Shown here: piece by piece, positions 49,801-61,250 of the stretch
Layout of the letters: each line of letters opens with the position of its first letter
Position numbering within the stretch: position 1 is the stretch's first letter
Origin: Margaritifera margaritifera
Lineage: Eukaryota > Mollusca > Bivalvia > Unionida > Margaritiferidae
NCBI GenBank assembly: GCA_029931535.1
Contig: JAQPZY010001555.1
Span: 558,001-622,000, forward strand
Length of the DNA: 64,000 nucleotides
Direction of reading: 5' to 3'
Translations under genes and position numbers: made by a program
Notes under the pieces: model-generated
What the model was told of the DNA's origin: nothing
Databases searched by the model: none
The model's input: only the letters and a program-made list of their open reading frames with translations

Positions 49801-51791
49801 ATGTACTTAAATTAATTGATTTATACATTCTGGTGAGAATCTTTTATCAACCGCCACATTGGCTGCTGCTTAGTTGTGTATGAAATTAAGAGAACATATA
49901 TCGGAGATTATTTGAGCAACGACTGTATTCGGAATGCATTCAAGACAAACAAAGTAGAAACGATGGCTTCATTACTCAGGAATCAGTAATTATAATATTG
50001 ACACTTATGAGCTGTAATTTTTCAACAATAAACAAAGATCAAAGTTCTCAGTAGGCCCAGCAATTGGTTCGTATTTCCGACGTTTATTTTGGCACAAAAA
50101 TAGAAGAAATTTGATAATACATTTTCTACACGTTCTTTTTCGCACTGTTTAGACGAATATGAGAATGATAATTAAACTCTTGACGTATTTAGTTTTTTTC
50201 ATACTTAAAATTTTTTTTTTTTTTTTTTTTTTGGTCTTTGAGAAAAATAACTGTAATAAATTACCCGAAATTTCGGGAGCCATGCCACGACCGGGTTATA
50301 TCCGAATTCGGGTTATAGCGGGGCGGGTTATAGCGGGGTCCCACTGTATATTCTTGCAAAACTTTATGTAATGAAATGAAATCATTAAATTTGGGTTAGT
50401 TTATGAATGACCATGCCCAAAATATAGAAAGTTGTGATTATTCCCATGCTCTTGTAAAAAGGGTTGGGGATATTGTGATGCCCTCCCTTAGGTTATCAGT
50501 CTGTCCATTGGTACATCTAAACAAAAAGGTGGAAATTCATGAAACTTCCTACTTATGTTGCCCCTATGGTAACTATCTGCAAGAGGGGTGTCTTTATTGG
50601 TTTCTGTAACAGGAGTCCATGAGAGGGAGGTCAAAGTTCAAATGTACACAAATTTTAATTACTTTGACATTTTCTAATATTTTCTGACAAACGTAATATA
50701 TGCAGCTATAGCAGGAATACACCATATATATCTGATGGATTGAGCATTATGACCCTTTGTCACAATCTGGGGGTAACTACTGGAGGGGGCGGGGAATTGT
50801 TTTTTTAAAATATGCAGTGAAAAGCATGGTTATTTGCAGTGACATGCCATTGCATTTGTTCTAGTTTTTTTGAACTGTAGTTGAGTATTGCTTGAGTATT
50901 AATTGATCGCTACATTGAGTACTGATAGGTTCATGCATAAAATGTTACATTTTTTTCTACATGGGAATTATTCAGTATTTTTACCAGGATTGTTATTAGC
51001 TTCTCACTTATGGTGAGAGTTGTTGGTAATGTCAGAAAGCCTCAGTGGAGTCACTTTGGCTCAATGGAAACTACCATATATACTCGCATATAATTCAGGT
51101 CCAAATGCAAACAACAAAGACCCTGATCTGCCATCGCATAATGCGCCGGCAGATCAGGTCTATGTTGTTTGTTTTACTGATTAGTCCTTACAAACTGCAT
51201 AGACCCAGATCTGCCGGCACATTATGGGACGCAGATCTGGGTCTGTGCAGTTTGCAGTTGGTATCGGCTTATACATGAGTATATACGGTATCACCATTAT
51301 GATGTATGTGCTAGCAACCAAAATATTACACAGAATCAAGAATGAGCGACAATCCTTAATTTTGTGCACAGCATCATCCCTCTTATTAAATAATCAAGAG
51401 CCAACATTTATTTTGAGCTCCTGCTTACTAACAACTCCATAGTTTTTTTGGTAAGCTATTGTTGGTATACTAATTGGTATATCATTGCATATAATTGAAT
51501 ATTACCAATATACAATGCAAGGAAATTTATTTACAATGGTTTATCATATCATTTTTTTGGTGCCACAATTGCTCTTCCATTAAACATTTAAAATTTAAAA
51601 TTTTGGGATTTCACTTTGAGTAATAATAATTGATCAGTGCCAAGATAGCATAAATGTGAGATATTATCTATTATTTCAGGAGTGATCAAGATATCAGATG
51701 AGGTGTCGTCTGCTTTGCATGAGGGACATCCAATTGTGGCCCTGGAGAGCACCATCATCACACATGGAATGCCACATCCTAACAATCTCAA
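43805..51791 (+). CDS. Pseudouridine-5'-phosphate glycosidase (PsuG/IndA family), first two coding exons, 3' end beyond window
   Basis: The family cleaves pseudouridine 5'-phosphate to uracil and ribose 5-phosphate in pseudouridine salvage; in many animals it is fused to a PfkB-type kinase, but that part is not visible here. Exons 43805-43898 and 51680-51791 join in phase 1 as ...SLKKEHG-VIKISDEVSSALHEGHPI, then VALESTIITHGMPHPNNL. The last stretch is the conserved N-terminal core of PsuG (E. coli ...PVVALESTIIAHGMPYPQN), including the Glu-Ser-Thr region near the active site. Exon 1 encodes a 30-residue Arg/Lys-rich leader without acidic residues before position 30, consistent with a mitochondrial presequence (inference). 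The donor after exon 2 is AA/GTATTT, phase 2. No later exon was recognised up to 64000. The intervening 7.8-kb intron is filled with repeats. Confidence 0.85.
43948..44136. mobile_element. Twin-hairpin MITE, copy 1
   Basis: Terminal inverted repeats CCGTATATACTC(A/G)C...TATA are flanked by TA on both sides (43946-43947, 44137-44138), the target preference of Tc1/mariner/pogo elements. Inside are two separate palindromes: GCAAACAACATAGA...TCTATGTTGTTTG, then TTGCATAGACC...GGTCTATGCAG around GCGCATTATGCG. It has no coding capacity. Confidence 0.85.
44499..44930. repeat. 39-bp minisatellite, ~11 copies
   Basis: The unit begins GCTGTCACTGATGTTATGAC and ends ATCATCTGTGGTTGTATC; some copies lack 3 or 6 bases. 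All indels are multiples of three, so the array stays open in the + frame (13-residue VTDVMTSSVVVSA repeats) and in a - frame (TADTTTDDVITSV repeats). It lies in the first intron of the pseudouridine glycosidase gene. Confidence 0.92.
45733..45938. mobile_element. Twin-hairpin MITE, diverged copy 2 (inverted arrangement)
   Basis: It holds CAGATCTGCCATTGCATAAT, GTGCCAGCAGATCTGGGTCT, AGCGCATTATGCGACAGCAG and TATGTTGTTTGCAGTTGAAC. The same building blocks as copy 1 appear in a different order, with degraded ends (TATATACTTGCTTATAAG / TATATGCAAGTACATGTATA). Confidence 0.7.
45955..46508. repeat. 50-bp minisatellite, ~11 copies
   Basis: The unit contains ATACAGTTTCATGGGGCAAT then CAAGTGTGTGTGCATATGAT and GTGGACTTTA. 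One copy (near 46137) lacks a TG pair twice. The copies are 90-98% alike by eye. Confidence 0.95.
46698..46912 (+). mobile_element. tRNA-derived SINE-like element
   Basis: GGGAGCTCACTTGATAGAGC serves as the tRNA 5' end with box A, and GGTCGCAGTAGTTTAATACC as box B. The body has CAGGTTGGCTGCCTCTGTGT and GTCATTGGGAAAGGCAGTTA. Box B is mutated, so it is an old copy. Confidence 0.65.
46917..48240. repeat. 35-bp minisatellite, ~37 copies, with sequence-class blocks
   Basis: The unit is AAGTCTAGACTTGAGACATT plus TGATTGGTCAGTGTT. Three local classes are visible: CTTGAGACATT (left), CTCGAGGCATT (47480-47650) and AAATGTAAGACATT (47760-48070). Shorter units with AAAAGACAGGTCAGTG occur at ~47805, 48085 and 48150. 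Each unit has TCTAGA and an ATTGG (inverted CCAAT) pentamer. Confidence 0.95.
48778..50346 (-). mobile_element. pogo/Tigger-like DNA transposon, internally deleted (1569 bp)
   Basis: The 23-bp ends are perfect inverted repeats: CAGTGGGACCCCGCTATAAC(CCG) on the left, and its reverse complement ending at 50346. TA duplications sit outside at 48776-48777 and 50347-50348. Subterminal copies (GACCGGGCTATGAGCCGAAC; CGACCGGGTTATATCCGAAT) add to the ends. The inside encodes only a transposase N-terminal DNA-binding domain on the minus strand (49342-49551). The DDE catalytic domain is absent. Ends with CAGTGG/GGGG-CTATA-type sequence and TA sites fit the pogo/Tigger group. Confidence 0.88.
49342..49551 (-). 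CDS. Solo psq/CENP-B N-terminal-type DNA-binding domain in the Tigger-like element
   Basis: From ATG at 49551 (minus) it reads MENGKRKRNAFTVKEKIEAL, DRIKSGVKQSHVAKDLGLDE, STVRGWKKDEAKLRERVLDS and a short tail, then a stop: 69 residues. The helix-turn-helix pattern KQSHVAKDLGLDESTVRGWK is typical of pipsqueak/CENP-B N domains at the start of pogo-type transposases. The frame is open upstream as well (to 49698). It is shorter than a normal transposase (several hundred residues). It could be a deletion relic or a truncated binding protein that competes for the ends. Confidence 0.75.
   Translation of the reverse strand: MENGKRKRNAFTVKEKIEALDRIKSGVKQSHVAKDLGLDESTVRGWKKDEAKLRERVLDSQSFLKNNNY
51074..51288. 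mobile_element. Twin-hairpin MITE, copy 3 (most complete)
   Basis: The ends CCATATATACTCGCATATAA and TTATACATGAGTATATACGG form an inverted repeat with TA outside both (51072-51073, 51289-51290). Inside lie hairpin 1 (GCAAACAACAAAGACCCTGA...TATGTTGTTTG) with a GATCTGCCATCGCATAATGC palindrome at its tip, and hairpin 2 (ACTGCATAGACCCAGATCTG...GATCTGGGTCTGTGCAGT). It lies about 390 bp upstream of glycosidase exon 2. Confidence 0.87.
51680..51791 (+). CDS. Pseudouridine glycosidase coding exon 2 (start of catalytic domain)
   Basis: Acceptor CTATTATTTCAG, 112 nt, donor CTCAA/GTATTT. It encodes GVIKISDEVSSALHEGHPIV then ALESTIITHGMPHPNNL, an unambiguous IndA/PsuG N-terminal signature. Confidence 0.92.
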
Positions 51792-52184
51792 GTATTTCAA
51801 ACTAATTAACAAATGCTGCAGTCTGACAGTTAAGAAATTATTATTTAGGTAAATTACATGAGATTAAAGAGCATCCAAAATTGCCTGTAAAATGGTAGCT
51901 CTTGCAAATGAAATTCAGAATTGACAAGTGAAAATTGCCATCAGGTTGCCTTCTGGCTACATTAAGAATTATAATGTGGCAACTTGAAAATGACATCATC
52001 ACTTTCTAATTATAAGTGTATACCACATTTTACACTCAAAATAGTTAGAACATACAAATTAATTCATAGCGTAATCTGATTTCAGTTCTGTGACAGGTGA
52101 TTCCTGTGTTAAGTCACCATCTCTATATGTGAAAATTTAGTCAGCAGCAAAACTACTGTCAGTCAAACTACCATAAGCACAGAT

Positions 52185-52372
52185 ATATCATATATACTCA
52201 CGTATAATCCGGGTCCAAATGCCAACAACATTGACCCTGATCTGCCGTCACATAATGATCCGGCAGATCATCGTCTGTGTTGTTTGTTCTACTGATTAGT
52301 CCATACAAACTGGCGCATTGTGCGATGGCATATCTGAGTCTATGCAGTTTGCATTTGGTATCGGCAAGTTTA
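52185..52372. mobile_element. Twin-hairpin MITE, copy 4 (right end degraded)
   Basis: It shares CATATATACTCACGTATAAT, GGGTCCAAATGCCAACAACA, TGATCTGCCGTCACATAATG and TGTTGTTTGTTCTACTGATT with the other copies. It stops at GGTATCGGCAAG, missing the right terminal repeat. Confidence 0.8.
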
Positions 52373-52676
52373 TTCTGTAGTTAATTTCATTGGATGACCT
52401 AATTTCGAAGCAGATGATGACTGTTGACTGTTCTGTAAGACAGATCTAAATATACTCTTAAAAATAACATTATGATTTATTTTATAATTAGTTCTTATTC
52501 TGCTTTACCTGAAACCCTCCCCTTTTTGTTATCATTAAGCCCCACTCACTTAATTTCTGCTTTCAGTGCCTATGGTGACCAAATTATTAGGGCTCTACAA
52601 TCTAACATTTGAAATAGCCACTAAAATGTTCATGTATGTAGCCCTATGGCTACTAAAATCTTTTAGGTAGTTGGAA

Positions 52677-55600
52677 TGCTGTTAAAGCTCATCATAACAA
52701 ATGCACACTGGTAGAGTCATAAACAGTGTCACTGGAGTGCTATTAAAGCTCATCATAACAATGCGCACTGGTAGAGTCATAAACAGTGTCACTGGAATGC
52801 TATTAAAGCTCATCATAACAATGCACACTGGTAGAGTCATAAACAGTGTCACTGGAGTGCTATTAAAGCTCATGATAACAATGCACACTGGTAGAGTCAT
52901 AAACAGTGTCACTGGAGTGCTATTAAAGCTCATGATAACAATGCACACTGGTAGAGTCATAAACAGTGTCACTGCAGTGCTATTAAAGCTCATCATAACA
53001 ATTCACACTGGTAGGGTCATAAACAGTGTCACTGGAGTGCTATTAAAGCTCATCATAACAATGCACACTGGTAGGGTCATAAACTGTCACTGGAATGCTA
53101 TTAAAGCTCATCATAACAATGCACACTGGTAGAGTCATAAACAGTGTCACTGGAGTGCTATTAAAGCTCATCATAACAATGCACACTGGTAGAGTCATAA
53201 ACAGTGTCACTGGAGTGCTATTAAAGCTCATCATAACAATGCACACTGGTAGAGTCATAAACAGTGTCACTGGAATGCTGTTAAAGCTCATCATAACAAA
53301 TGTATGCTGGTAGAGACATAAACAGTGTCACTGGAGTGCTGTTAAAGCTCATAACAAATGCACTCTGGTAGAGTCATAAACTGTCACTGCAGTGCTGTTA
53401 AAGCTCATCATAACAAATGCACACTGGTAGAGTCATAAACAGTGTCACTGGAGTGCTATTAAAGCTCATGATAACAATGCACACTGGTAGAGTTATAAAC
53501 AGTGTCACTGCAGTGCTATTAAAGCTCATCATAACAATTCACACTGGTAGGGTCATAAACTGTCACTGGAATGCTATTAAAGCTCATCATAACAATGCAC
53601 ACTGGTAGAGTCATAAACAGTGTCACTGGAGTGCTATTAAAGCTCATCATAACAATGCACACTGGTAGAGTCATAAACAGTGTCACTGGAGTGCTATTAA
53701 AGCTCATCATAACAATGCACACTGGTAGAGTCATAAACAGTGTCACTGGAATGCTGTTAAAGCTCATCATAACAAATGTATGCTGGTAGAGACATAAACA
53801 GTGTCACTGGAGTGCTGTTAAAGCTCATAACAAATGCACTCTGGTAGAGTCATAAACTGTCACTGCAGTGCTGTTAAAGCTCATCATAACAAATGCACAC
53901 TGGTAGAGTCATAAACAGTGTCACTGGAGTGCTGTAAAAGCTCATCATAATGAATGCACACTGTTAGAGACATAAAGAGTGTCACTGGAGTGCTGTAAAA
54001 GGTCATCATAACAAATGCACACTGGTAGAGTCATAAACAGTCACTGTAGTGCTGTTAAAACTCATCATAACAAATGCACACTGGTAGAGTCATAAACAGC
54101 CACTGTAGTGCTGTTAAAACTCATCATAACAAATGCACACTGGTAGAGTCATAAACATTTACTGCAGTGTTGTTAAAACTCATAACAAATGCACACTGGT
54201 AGAGTCATAAACAGTCACTGGAGTGCTTTTCAAACTCATAACAAATGCACACTGGTAGAGACATAAACAGTCACTGGAGTGCTGTTAAAACTCATCATAA
54301 CAAATGCACACTGGTAGAGTCATAAACAGTCACTGGAGTGCTGTTAAAACTCATCATAACAAATGCACACTGGTAGAGTCATAAACAGTCACTGTAGTGC
54401 TGTTAAAACTCATCATAGCAAATGCACACTGGTAGAGTCATAAACAGTCACTGGAGTGCTGTTAAAACTCATGATAACAAATGCACACCGGTAGAGTCAT
54501 AAACAGTCACTGCAGTGCTGTTAAAACTCATCATAACAAATGCACACTGGTAGAGTGTCATAAACAGTCACTGTAGTGCTGTTAAAACTCATCATAACAA
54601 ATGCACACTGGTAGAGTCATAAACAGTCACTGGAGTGCTGTTAAAACTCATCATAACAAATGCACACTGGTAGAGACATAAACAGTCACTGCAGTGCTGT
54701 TAAAACTCATCATAACAAATGCACACTGGTAGAGACATAAACAGTCACTGCAGTGCTGTTAAAACTCATCATAACAAATGCACACTGGTAGAGACATAAA
54801 GAGTGTCACTGGAGTGCTGTAAAAGGTCATCATAACAAATGCACACTGGTAGAGACATAAACCGTCACAGTAGTGCTGTTAAAACTCATCATAACAAATG
54901 CACACTGGTAGAGTCATAAACAGTCACTGTAGTGCTGTTAAAGCTCATCATAACAAATGCACACTGGTAGAGTCATAAAGAGTGTCACTGGAGTGCTGTT
55001 AAAACTCATCATAACAAATGCACACTGGTAGAGTCATAAACAGTCACTTTAGTGCTGTTAAAACTCATCATAACAAATGCACACTGGTAGAGTCATAAAC
55101 CGTCACTGTAGTGCTGTTAAAACTATCATAACAAATGCACACTGGTAGAGTCATAAACAGTCACTGCAGTGCCGTTAAAACGCATCATAACAAATGCACA
55201 CTGGTAGAGACATAAACAGTCACTGTAGTGCTGTTAAAACTCATCATAACAAATGCACACTGGTAGAGTCATAAACAGTCACTGCAGTGCTGCTCAAACT
55301 CATCATAACAAATGCACACTGGTAGAGTCATAAACAGTCACTGCAGTGCTGTTCAAACTCATCATAACAAATGCACACTGGTAGAGACATAAACAGTCAC
55401 TGGAGTGCTGTTAAAATGCATCATAACAAATGCTCACTGGTAGAGTCATAAACAGTCACTGGAGTGCTATTAAAGCTCATCATAACAAATGCACACTGGT
55501 AGAGACATAAACAGTCACTGCAGTGCTGTTAAAACTCATCATAACAAATGCACACTGGTAGAGACATAAACAGTCACTGCAGTGCTGTTAAAACTCATCA

Positions 55601-58600
55601 TAACAAATGCACACTGGTAGAGACATAAAGAGTGTCACTGGAGTGCTGTTAAAACTCATCATAACAAATGCACACTGGTAGAGACATAAACAGTCACAGT
55701 AGTGCTGTTAAAACTCATCATAACAAATGCACACTGGTAGAGTCATAAACAGTCACTTTAGTGCTGTTAAAACTCATCATAACAAATGCACACTGGTAGA
55801 GTCATAAACCGTCACTGTAGTGCTGTTAAAACTATCATAACAAATGCACACTGGTAGAGACATAAACAGTCACTGCAGTGCTGTTCAAACTCATAACAAA
55901 TGCACACTGGTAGAGTCATAAACAGTCACTGGAGTGCTATTAAAGCTCATCATAACAAATGCACACTGGTAGAGACATAAACAGTCACTGCAGTGCTGTT
56001 AAAACTCATCATAACAAATGCACACTGGTAGAGTCATAAACAGTCACTGCAGTGCTATTAAAGCTCATCATAACAAATGCACACTGGTAGAGACATAAAC
56101 AGTCACTGCAGTGCTGTTCAAACTCATCATAACAAATGCACACTGGTAGAGTCATAAACAGTCACTGGAGTGCTATTAAAGCTCATCATAACAAATGCAC
56201 ACTGGTAGAGACATAAACAGTCACTGCAGTGCTGTTCAAACTCATCATAACAAATGCACACTGGTAGAGTCATAAACAGTCACTGGAGTGCTATTAAAGC
56301 TCATCATAACAAATGCACACTGGTAGAGACATAAACAGTCACTGCAGTGCTATTAAAGCTCATCATAACAAATGCACACTGGTAGAGACATAAACAGTCA
56401 CTGCAGTGCTGTTAAAACTCATCATAACAAATGCACACTGGTAGAGTCATAAACAGTCACTGTAGTGCTGTTAAAACACATCATAAGAAATGCACACTGG
56501 TAGAGTCATAAACAGTCACTGGAGTGCTATTAAAGCTCATCATAACAAATGCACACTGGTAGAGACAAACAGTCTCTGCTGTGCTGTTAAAACTCATCAT
56601 AACAAATGCACACTGGTAGAGTCATAAACAGTCACTGGAGTGCTGTTAAAACTCATCATAACAAATGCACACTGGTAGAGTCATAAACAGTCACTGGAGT
56701 GCTGTTAAAACTCATCATAACAAATGCACACTGGTAGAGTCATAAACATTCACTGCAGTGCTGTTAAAACTCATAACAAATGCACACTGGTAGAGTCATA
56801 AACAGTCACTGGAGTGCTAGTAAAGCTCATCATAACAAATGCACACTGGTAGAGTCATAATTAGTGTCACTGGAGTGCTGTTAAAACTCAAAACAAATGC
56901 ACACTGGTAGAAACATAAACAGTCACTGGAGTGCTGTTAAAACTCATCATAACAAATGCACACTGGTAGAGTCATAAACAGTCACTGGAGTGCTGTTAAA
57001 ACTCATCATAACCAATGCACACTGGTAGAGTCATAAACAGTCACTGTAGTGCTGTTAAAACTCATCATAACAAATGCACACTGGTAGAGTCATAAACATT
57101 CACTGCAGTGCTGTTAAAACTCATCATAACAAATGCACACTGGTAGAGACATAAACAGTCACTGTAGTGCTGTTAAAACTCATCATAACAAATGCACACT
57201 GGTAGAGTCATAAACAGTCACTGCAGTGCTGTTAAAACTCATCATAACAAATGCACACTGGTAGAGACATAAAGAGTGTCACTGCAGTGCTGTTAAAACT
57301 CATCATAACAAATGCACACTGGTAGAGACATAAACAGTCACTGCAGTGCTGTTAAAACTCATCATAACAAATGCACACTGGTAGAGACATAAAGAGTGTC
57401 ACTGGAGTGCTGTAAAAGGTCATCATAACAAATGCACACTGGTAGAGACATAAACAGTCACAGTAGTGCTGTTAAAACTCATCATAACAAATGCACACTG
57501 GTAGAGTCATAAACAGTCACTGTAGTGCTGTTAAAGCTCATCATAACAAATGCACACTGGTAGAGTCATAAAGAGTGTCACTGGAGTGCTGTTAAAACTC
57601 ATCATAACAAATGCACACTGGTAGAGTCATAAACAGTCACTTTAGTGCTGTTAAAACTCATCATAACAAATGCACACTGGTAGAGTCATAAACCGTCACT
57701 GTAGTGCTGTTAAAACTATCATAACAAATGCACACTGGTAGAGTCATAAACGGTCACTGTAGTGCTGTTAAAACTCATCATAACAAATGCACACTGGTAG
57801 AGTCATAAACAGTCACTGCAGTGCTGCTCAAACTCATCATAACAAATGCACACTGGTAGAGTCATAAACAGTCACTGCAGTGCTGTTCAAACTCATCATA
57901 ACAAATGCACACTGGTAGAGACATAAACAGTCACTGGAGTGCTGTTAAAATGCATCATAACAAATGCTCACTGGTAGAGTCATAAACAGTCACTGGAGTG
58001 CTATTAAAGCTCATCATAACAAATGCACACTGGTAGAGACATAAACAGTCACTGCAGTGCTGTTAAAACTCATCATAACAAATGCACACTGGTAGAGTCA
58101 TAAACAGTCACTGCAGTGCTATTAAAGCTCATCATAACAAATGCACACTGGTAGAGACATAAACAGTCACTGCAGTGCTGTTCAAACTCATAACAAATGC
58201 ACACTGGTAGAGTCATAAACAGTCACTGGAGTGCTATTAAAGCTCATCATAACAAATGCACACTGGTAGAGACATAAACAGTCACTGCAGTGCTGTTAAA
58301 ACTCATCATAACAAATGCACACTGGTAGAGTCATAAACAGTCACTGCAGTGCTATTAAAGCTCATCATAACAAATGCACACTGGTAGAGACATAAACAGT
58401 CACTGCAGTGCTGTTCAAACTCATCATAACAAATGCACACTGGTAGAGTCATAAACAGTCACTGGAGTGCTATTAAAGCTCATCATAACAAATGCACACT
58501 GGTAGAGACATAAACAGTCACTGCAGTGCTGTTCAAACTCATCATAACAAATGCACACTGGTAGAGTCATAAACAGTCACTGGAGTGCTATTAAAGCTCA

Positions 58601-60772
58601 TCATAACAAATGCACACTGGTAGAGACATAAACAGTCACTGCAGTGCTATTAAAGCTCATCATAACAAATGCACACTGGTAGAGACATAAACAGTCACTG
58701 CAGTGCTGTTAAAACTCATCATAACAAATGCACACTGGTAGAGTCATAAACAGTCACTGTAGTGCTGTTAAAACACATCATTAGAAATGCACACTGGTAG
58801 AGTCATAAACAGTCACTGGAGTGCTATTAAAGCTCATCATAACAAATGCACACTGGTAGAGACAAACAGTCTCTGCTGTGCTGTTAAAACTCATCATAAC
58901 AAATGCACACTGGTAGAGTCATAAACAGTCACTGGAGTGCTGTTAAAACTCATCATAATAAATGCACACTGGTAGAGTCATAAACATTCACTGCAGTGCT
59001 GTTAAAACTCATAACAAATGCACACTGGTAGAGTCATAAACAGTCACTGGAGTGCTAGTAAAGCTCATCATAACAAATGCACACTGGTAGAGTCATAAAG
59101 AGTGTCACTGGAGTGCTGTTAAAACTCAAAACAAATGCACACTGGTAGAAACATAAACAGTCACTGGAGTGCTGTTTAAACTCATCATAACAAATGCACA
59201 CTGGTAGAGTCATAAACAGACACTGGAGTGCTGTTAAAACTCATCATAACCAATGCACACTGGTAGAGTCATAAACAGTCACTGTAGTGCTGTTAAAACT
59301 CATCATAACAAATGCACACTGGTAGAGTCATAAACATTCACTGCAGTGCTGTTAAAACTCATCATAACAAATGCACACTGGTAGAGACATAAACAGTCAC
59401 TGTAGTGCTGTTAAAACTCATCATAACAAATGCACACTGGTAGAGTCATAAACAGTCACTGGAGTGCTGTTAAAACTCATCATAACAAATGCACACTGGT
59501 AGAGACATAAACAGTCACTGTAGTGCTGTTAAAACTCATCATAACAAATGCACACTGGTAGAGTCATAAACAGTCACTGGAGTGCTGTTAAAACTCATCA
59601 TAACAAATGCACACTGGTAGAGACATAAACAGTCACTGCAGTGCTGTTAAAACTCATCATAACAAATGCACACTGGTAGAGACATAAACAGTCACTGCAG
59701 TGCTGTTAAAACTCATCATAACAAATGCACACTGGTAGAGACATAAAGAGTGTCACTGGAGTGCTGTAAAAGGTCATCATAACAAATGCACACTGGTAGA
59801 GACATAAACAGTCACAGTAGTGCTGTTAAAACTCATCATAACAAATGCACACTGGTAGAGTCATAAACAGTCACTGTAGTGCTGTTAAAGCTCATCATAA
59901 CAAATGCACACTGGTAGAGTCATAAAGAGTGTCACTGGAGTGCTGTTAAAACTCATCATAACAAATGCACACTGGTAGAGTCATAAACAGTCACTTTAGT
60001 GCTGTTAAAACTCATCATAACAAATGCACACTGGTAGAGTCATAAACCGTCACTGTAGTGCTGTTAAAACTATCATAACAAATGCACACTGGTAGAGTCA
60101 TAAACGGTCACTGTAGTGCTGTTAAAACTCATCATAACAAATGCACACTGGTAGAGACATAAACAGTCACTGTAGTGCTGTTAAAACTCATCATAACAAA
60201 TGCACACTGGTAGAGTCATAAACAGTCACTGTAGTGCTGTTCAAACTCATAACAAATGCACACTGGTAGAGTCATAAACAGTCACTGCAGTGCTGCTCAA
60301 ACTCATCATAACAAATGCACACTGGTAGCGTCATAAACAGTCACTGCAGTGCTGTTCAAACTCATCATAACAAATGCACACTGGTAGAGACATAAACAGT
60401 CACTGGAGTGCTGTTAAAACTCATCATAACAAATGCACACTGGTAGAGTCATAAACAGTCACTGGAGTGCTATTAAAGCTCATCATAACAAATGCACACT
60501 GGTAGAGACATAAACAGTCACTGCAGTGCTGTTAAAACTCATCATAACAAATGCACACTGGTAGAGTCATAAACAGTCACTGCAGTGCTGTTCAAACTCA
60601 TCATAACAAATGCACACTGGTAGAGACATAAACAGTGTCATTGCAGTGCTATTAAAGCTCATCATAATGAATGCACACTGGTAGAGACATAAAGAGTGTC
60701 ACTGCAGTGCTGTTCAAACTCATCATAACAAATGCACACTGGTAGAGACATACACAGTGTCATTGCAGTGTG
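52677..60772. repeat. 8.1-kb tandem array of a 59/60-bp unit with higher-order repeats
   Basis: Roughly 136 units carry the core CATCATAACAAATGCACACT, GGTAGAGTCATAAACAGTCA and CTGGAGTGCTGTTAAAACT. The left part (52677-53300, 53400-53800) has 60-bp units with AGTGTCACTGG, so short frames stay open in both directions. The rest has 59-bp units that do not. Rare variants recur: CTGTAAAAGGTCATC at 54818, 57411 and 59765; TTAAAATGCATC at 55412 and 57945; GAGACAAACAGTCTCTGCTG at 56562 and 58859. Together these define a higher-order period of about 2.3-2.6 kb. It occupies an intron of the pseudouridine glycosidase gene. Confidence 0.95.
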
Positions 60773-60886
60773 TATGTGCATCCCAAGAGTTAGCTCACTG
60801 AGGAGGTTTATTCTCTCTTCCAGTATGAGTGCACTGTGTAAAGTGCATACAAAATTGAATTTTTGATCTGATTCACCTTACATAGA

Positions 60887-61250
60887 TGGTGATAAGTTTC
60901 ATGAAAATAATGATGTTCTAGGCAGGTTTTAGCAGCCACATTCCTTCTGCAAGACATGTTGAGATTCAGACATGTGTGGTGATCACCTTCCATGGAAGTT
61001 ATGATGTTCTACGCAGATTTTATAAGCCACATTCTTCGTACATGACATATTGAGATTCAGACATGCATGGTGATAAGTTCCATGAAAACATCTTGTTCTA
61101 GACAGGTTTTAGCAGTCCCATTCCCCCTGCAAAACATGTTTAGATCCAGACATATGTGGTGATCAAGTTCCATGATAATAATGATCTAAGGCATGTTTTA
61201 GCAGCCAAATTCCTCCTGCAAGACATGTTAAGATTGAGACTAGCATGGTC
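60887..61250. repeat. ~90-bp tandem repeat, 4 copies
   Basis: GGTGAT(A/C)A...TTCCATG recurs at 60888, 60978, 61069 and 61158. Each copy includes a TTTTAGCAG...CACATTC...GACATGTTGAGATTCAGACA core. Copies are diverged. Confidence 0.85.

Noticed and set aside
52682..53800. Repeat-protein genes on both strands (20-residue repeats)
   Set aside because: Open frames follow directly from the 60-bp period and vanish where units are 59 bp. There are no start context, splice sites or family features.
52677..60772. CRISPR-like regular repeat array
   Set aside because: Units are head-to-tail without unique spacers, and the setting is eukaryotic. It is a tandem satellite.
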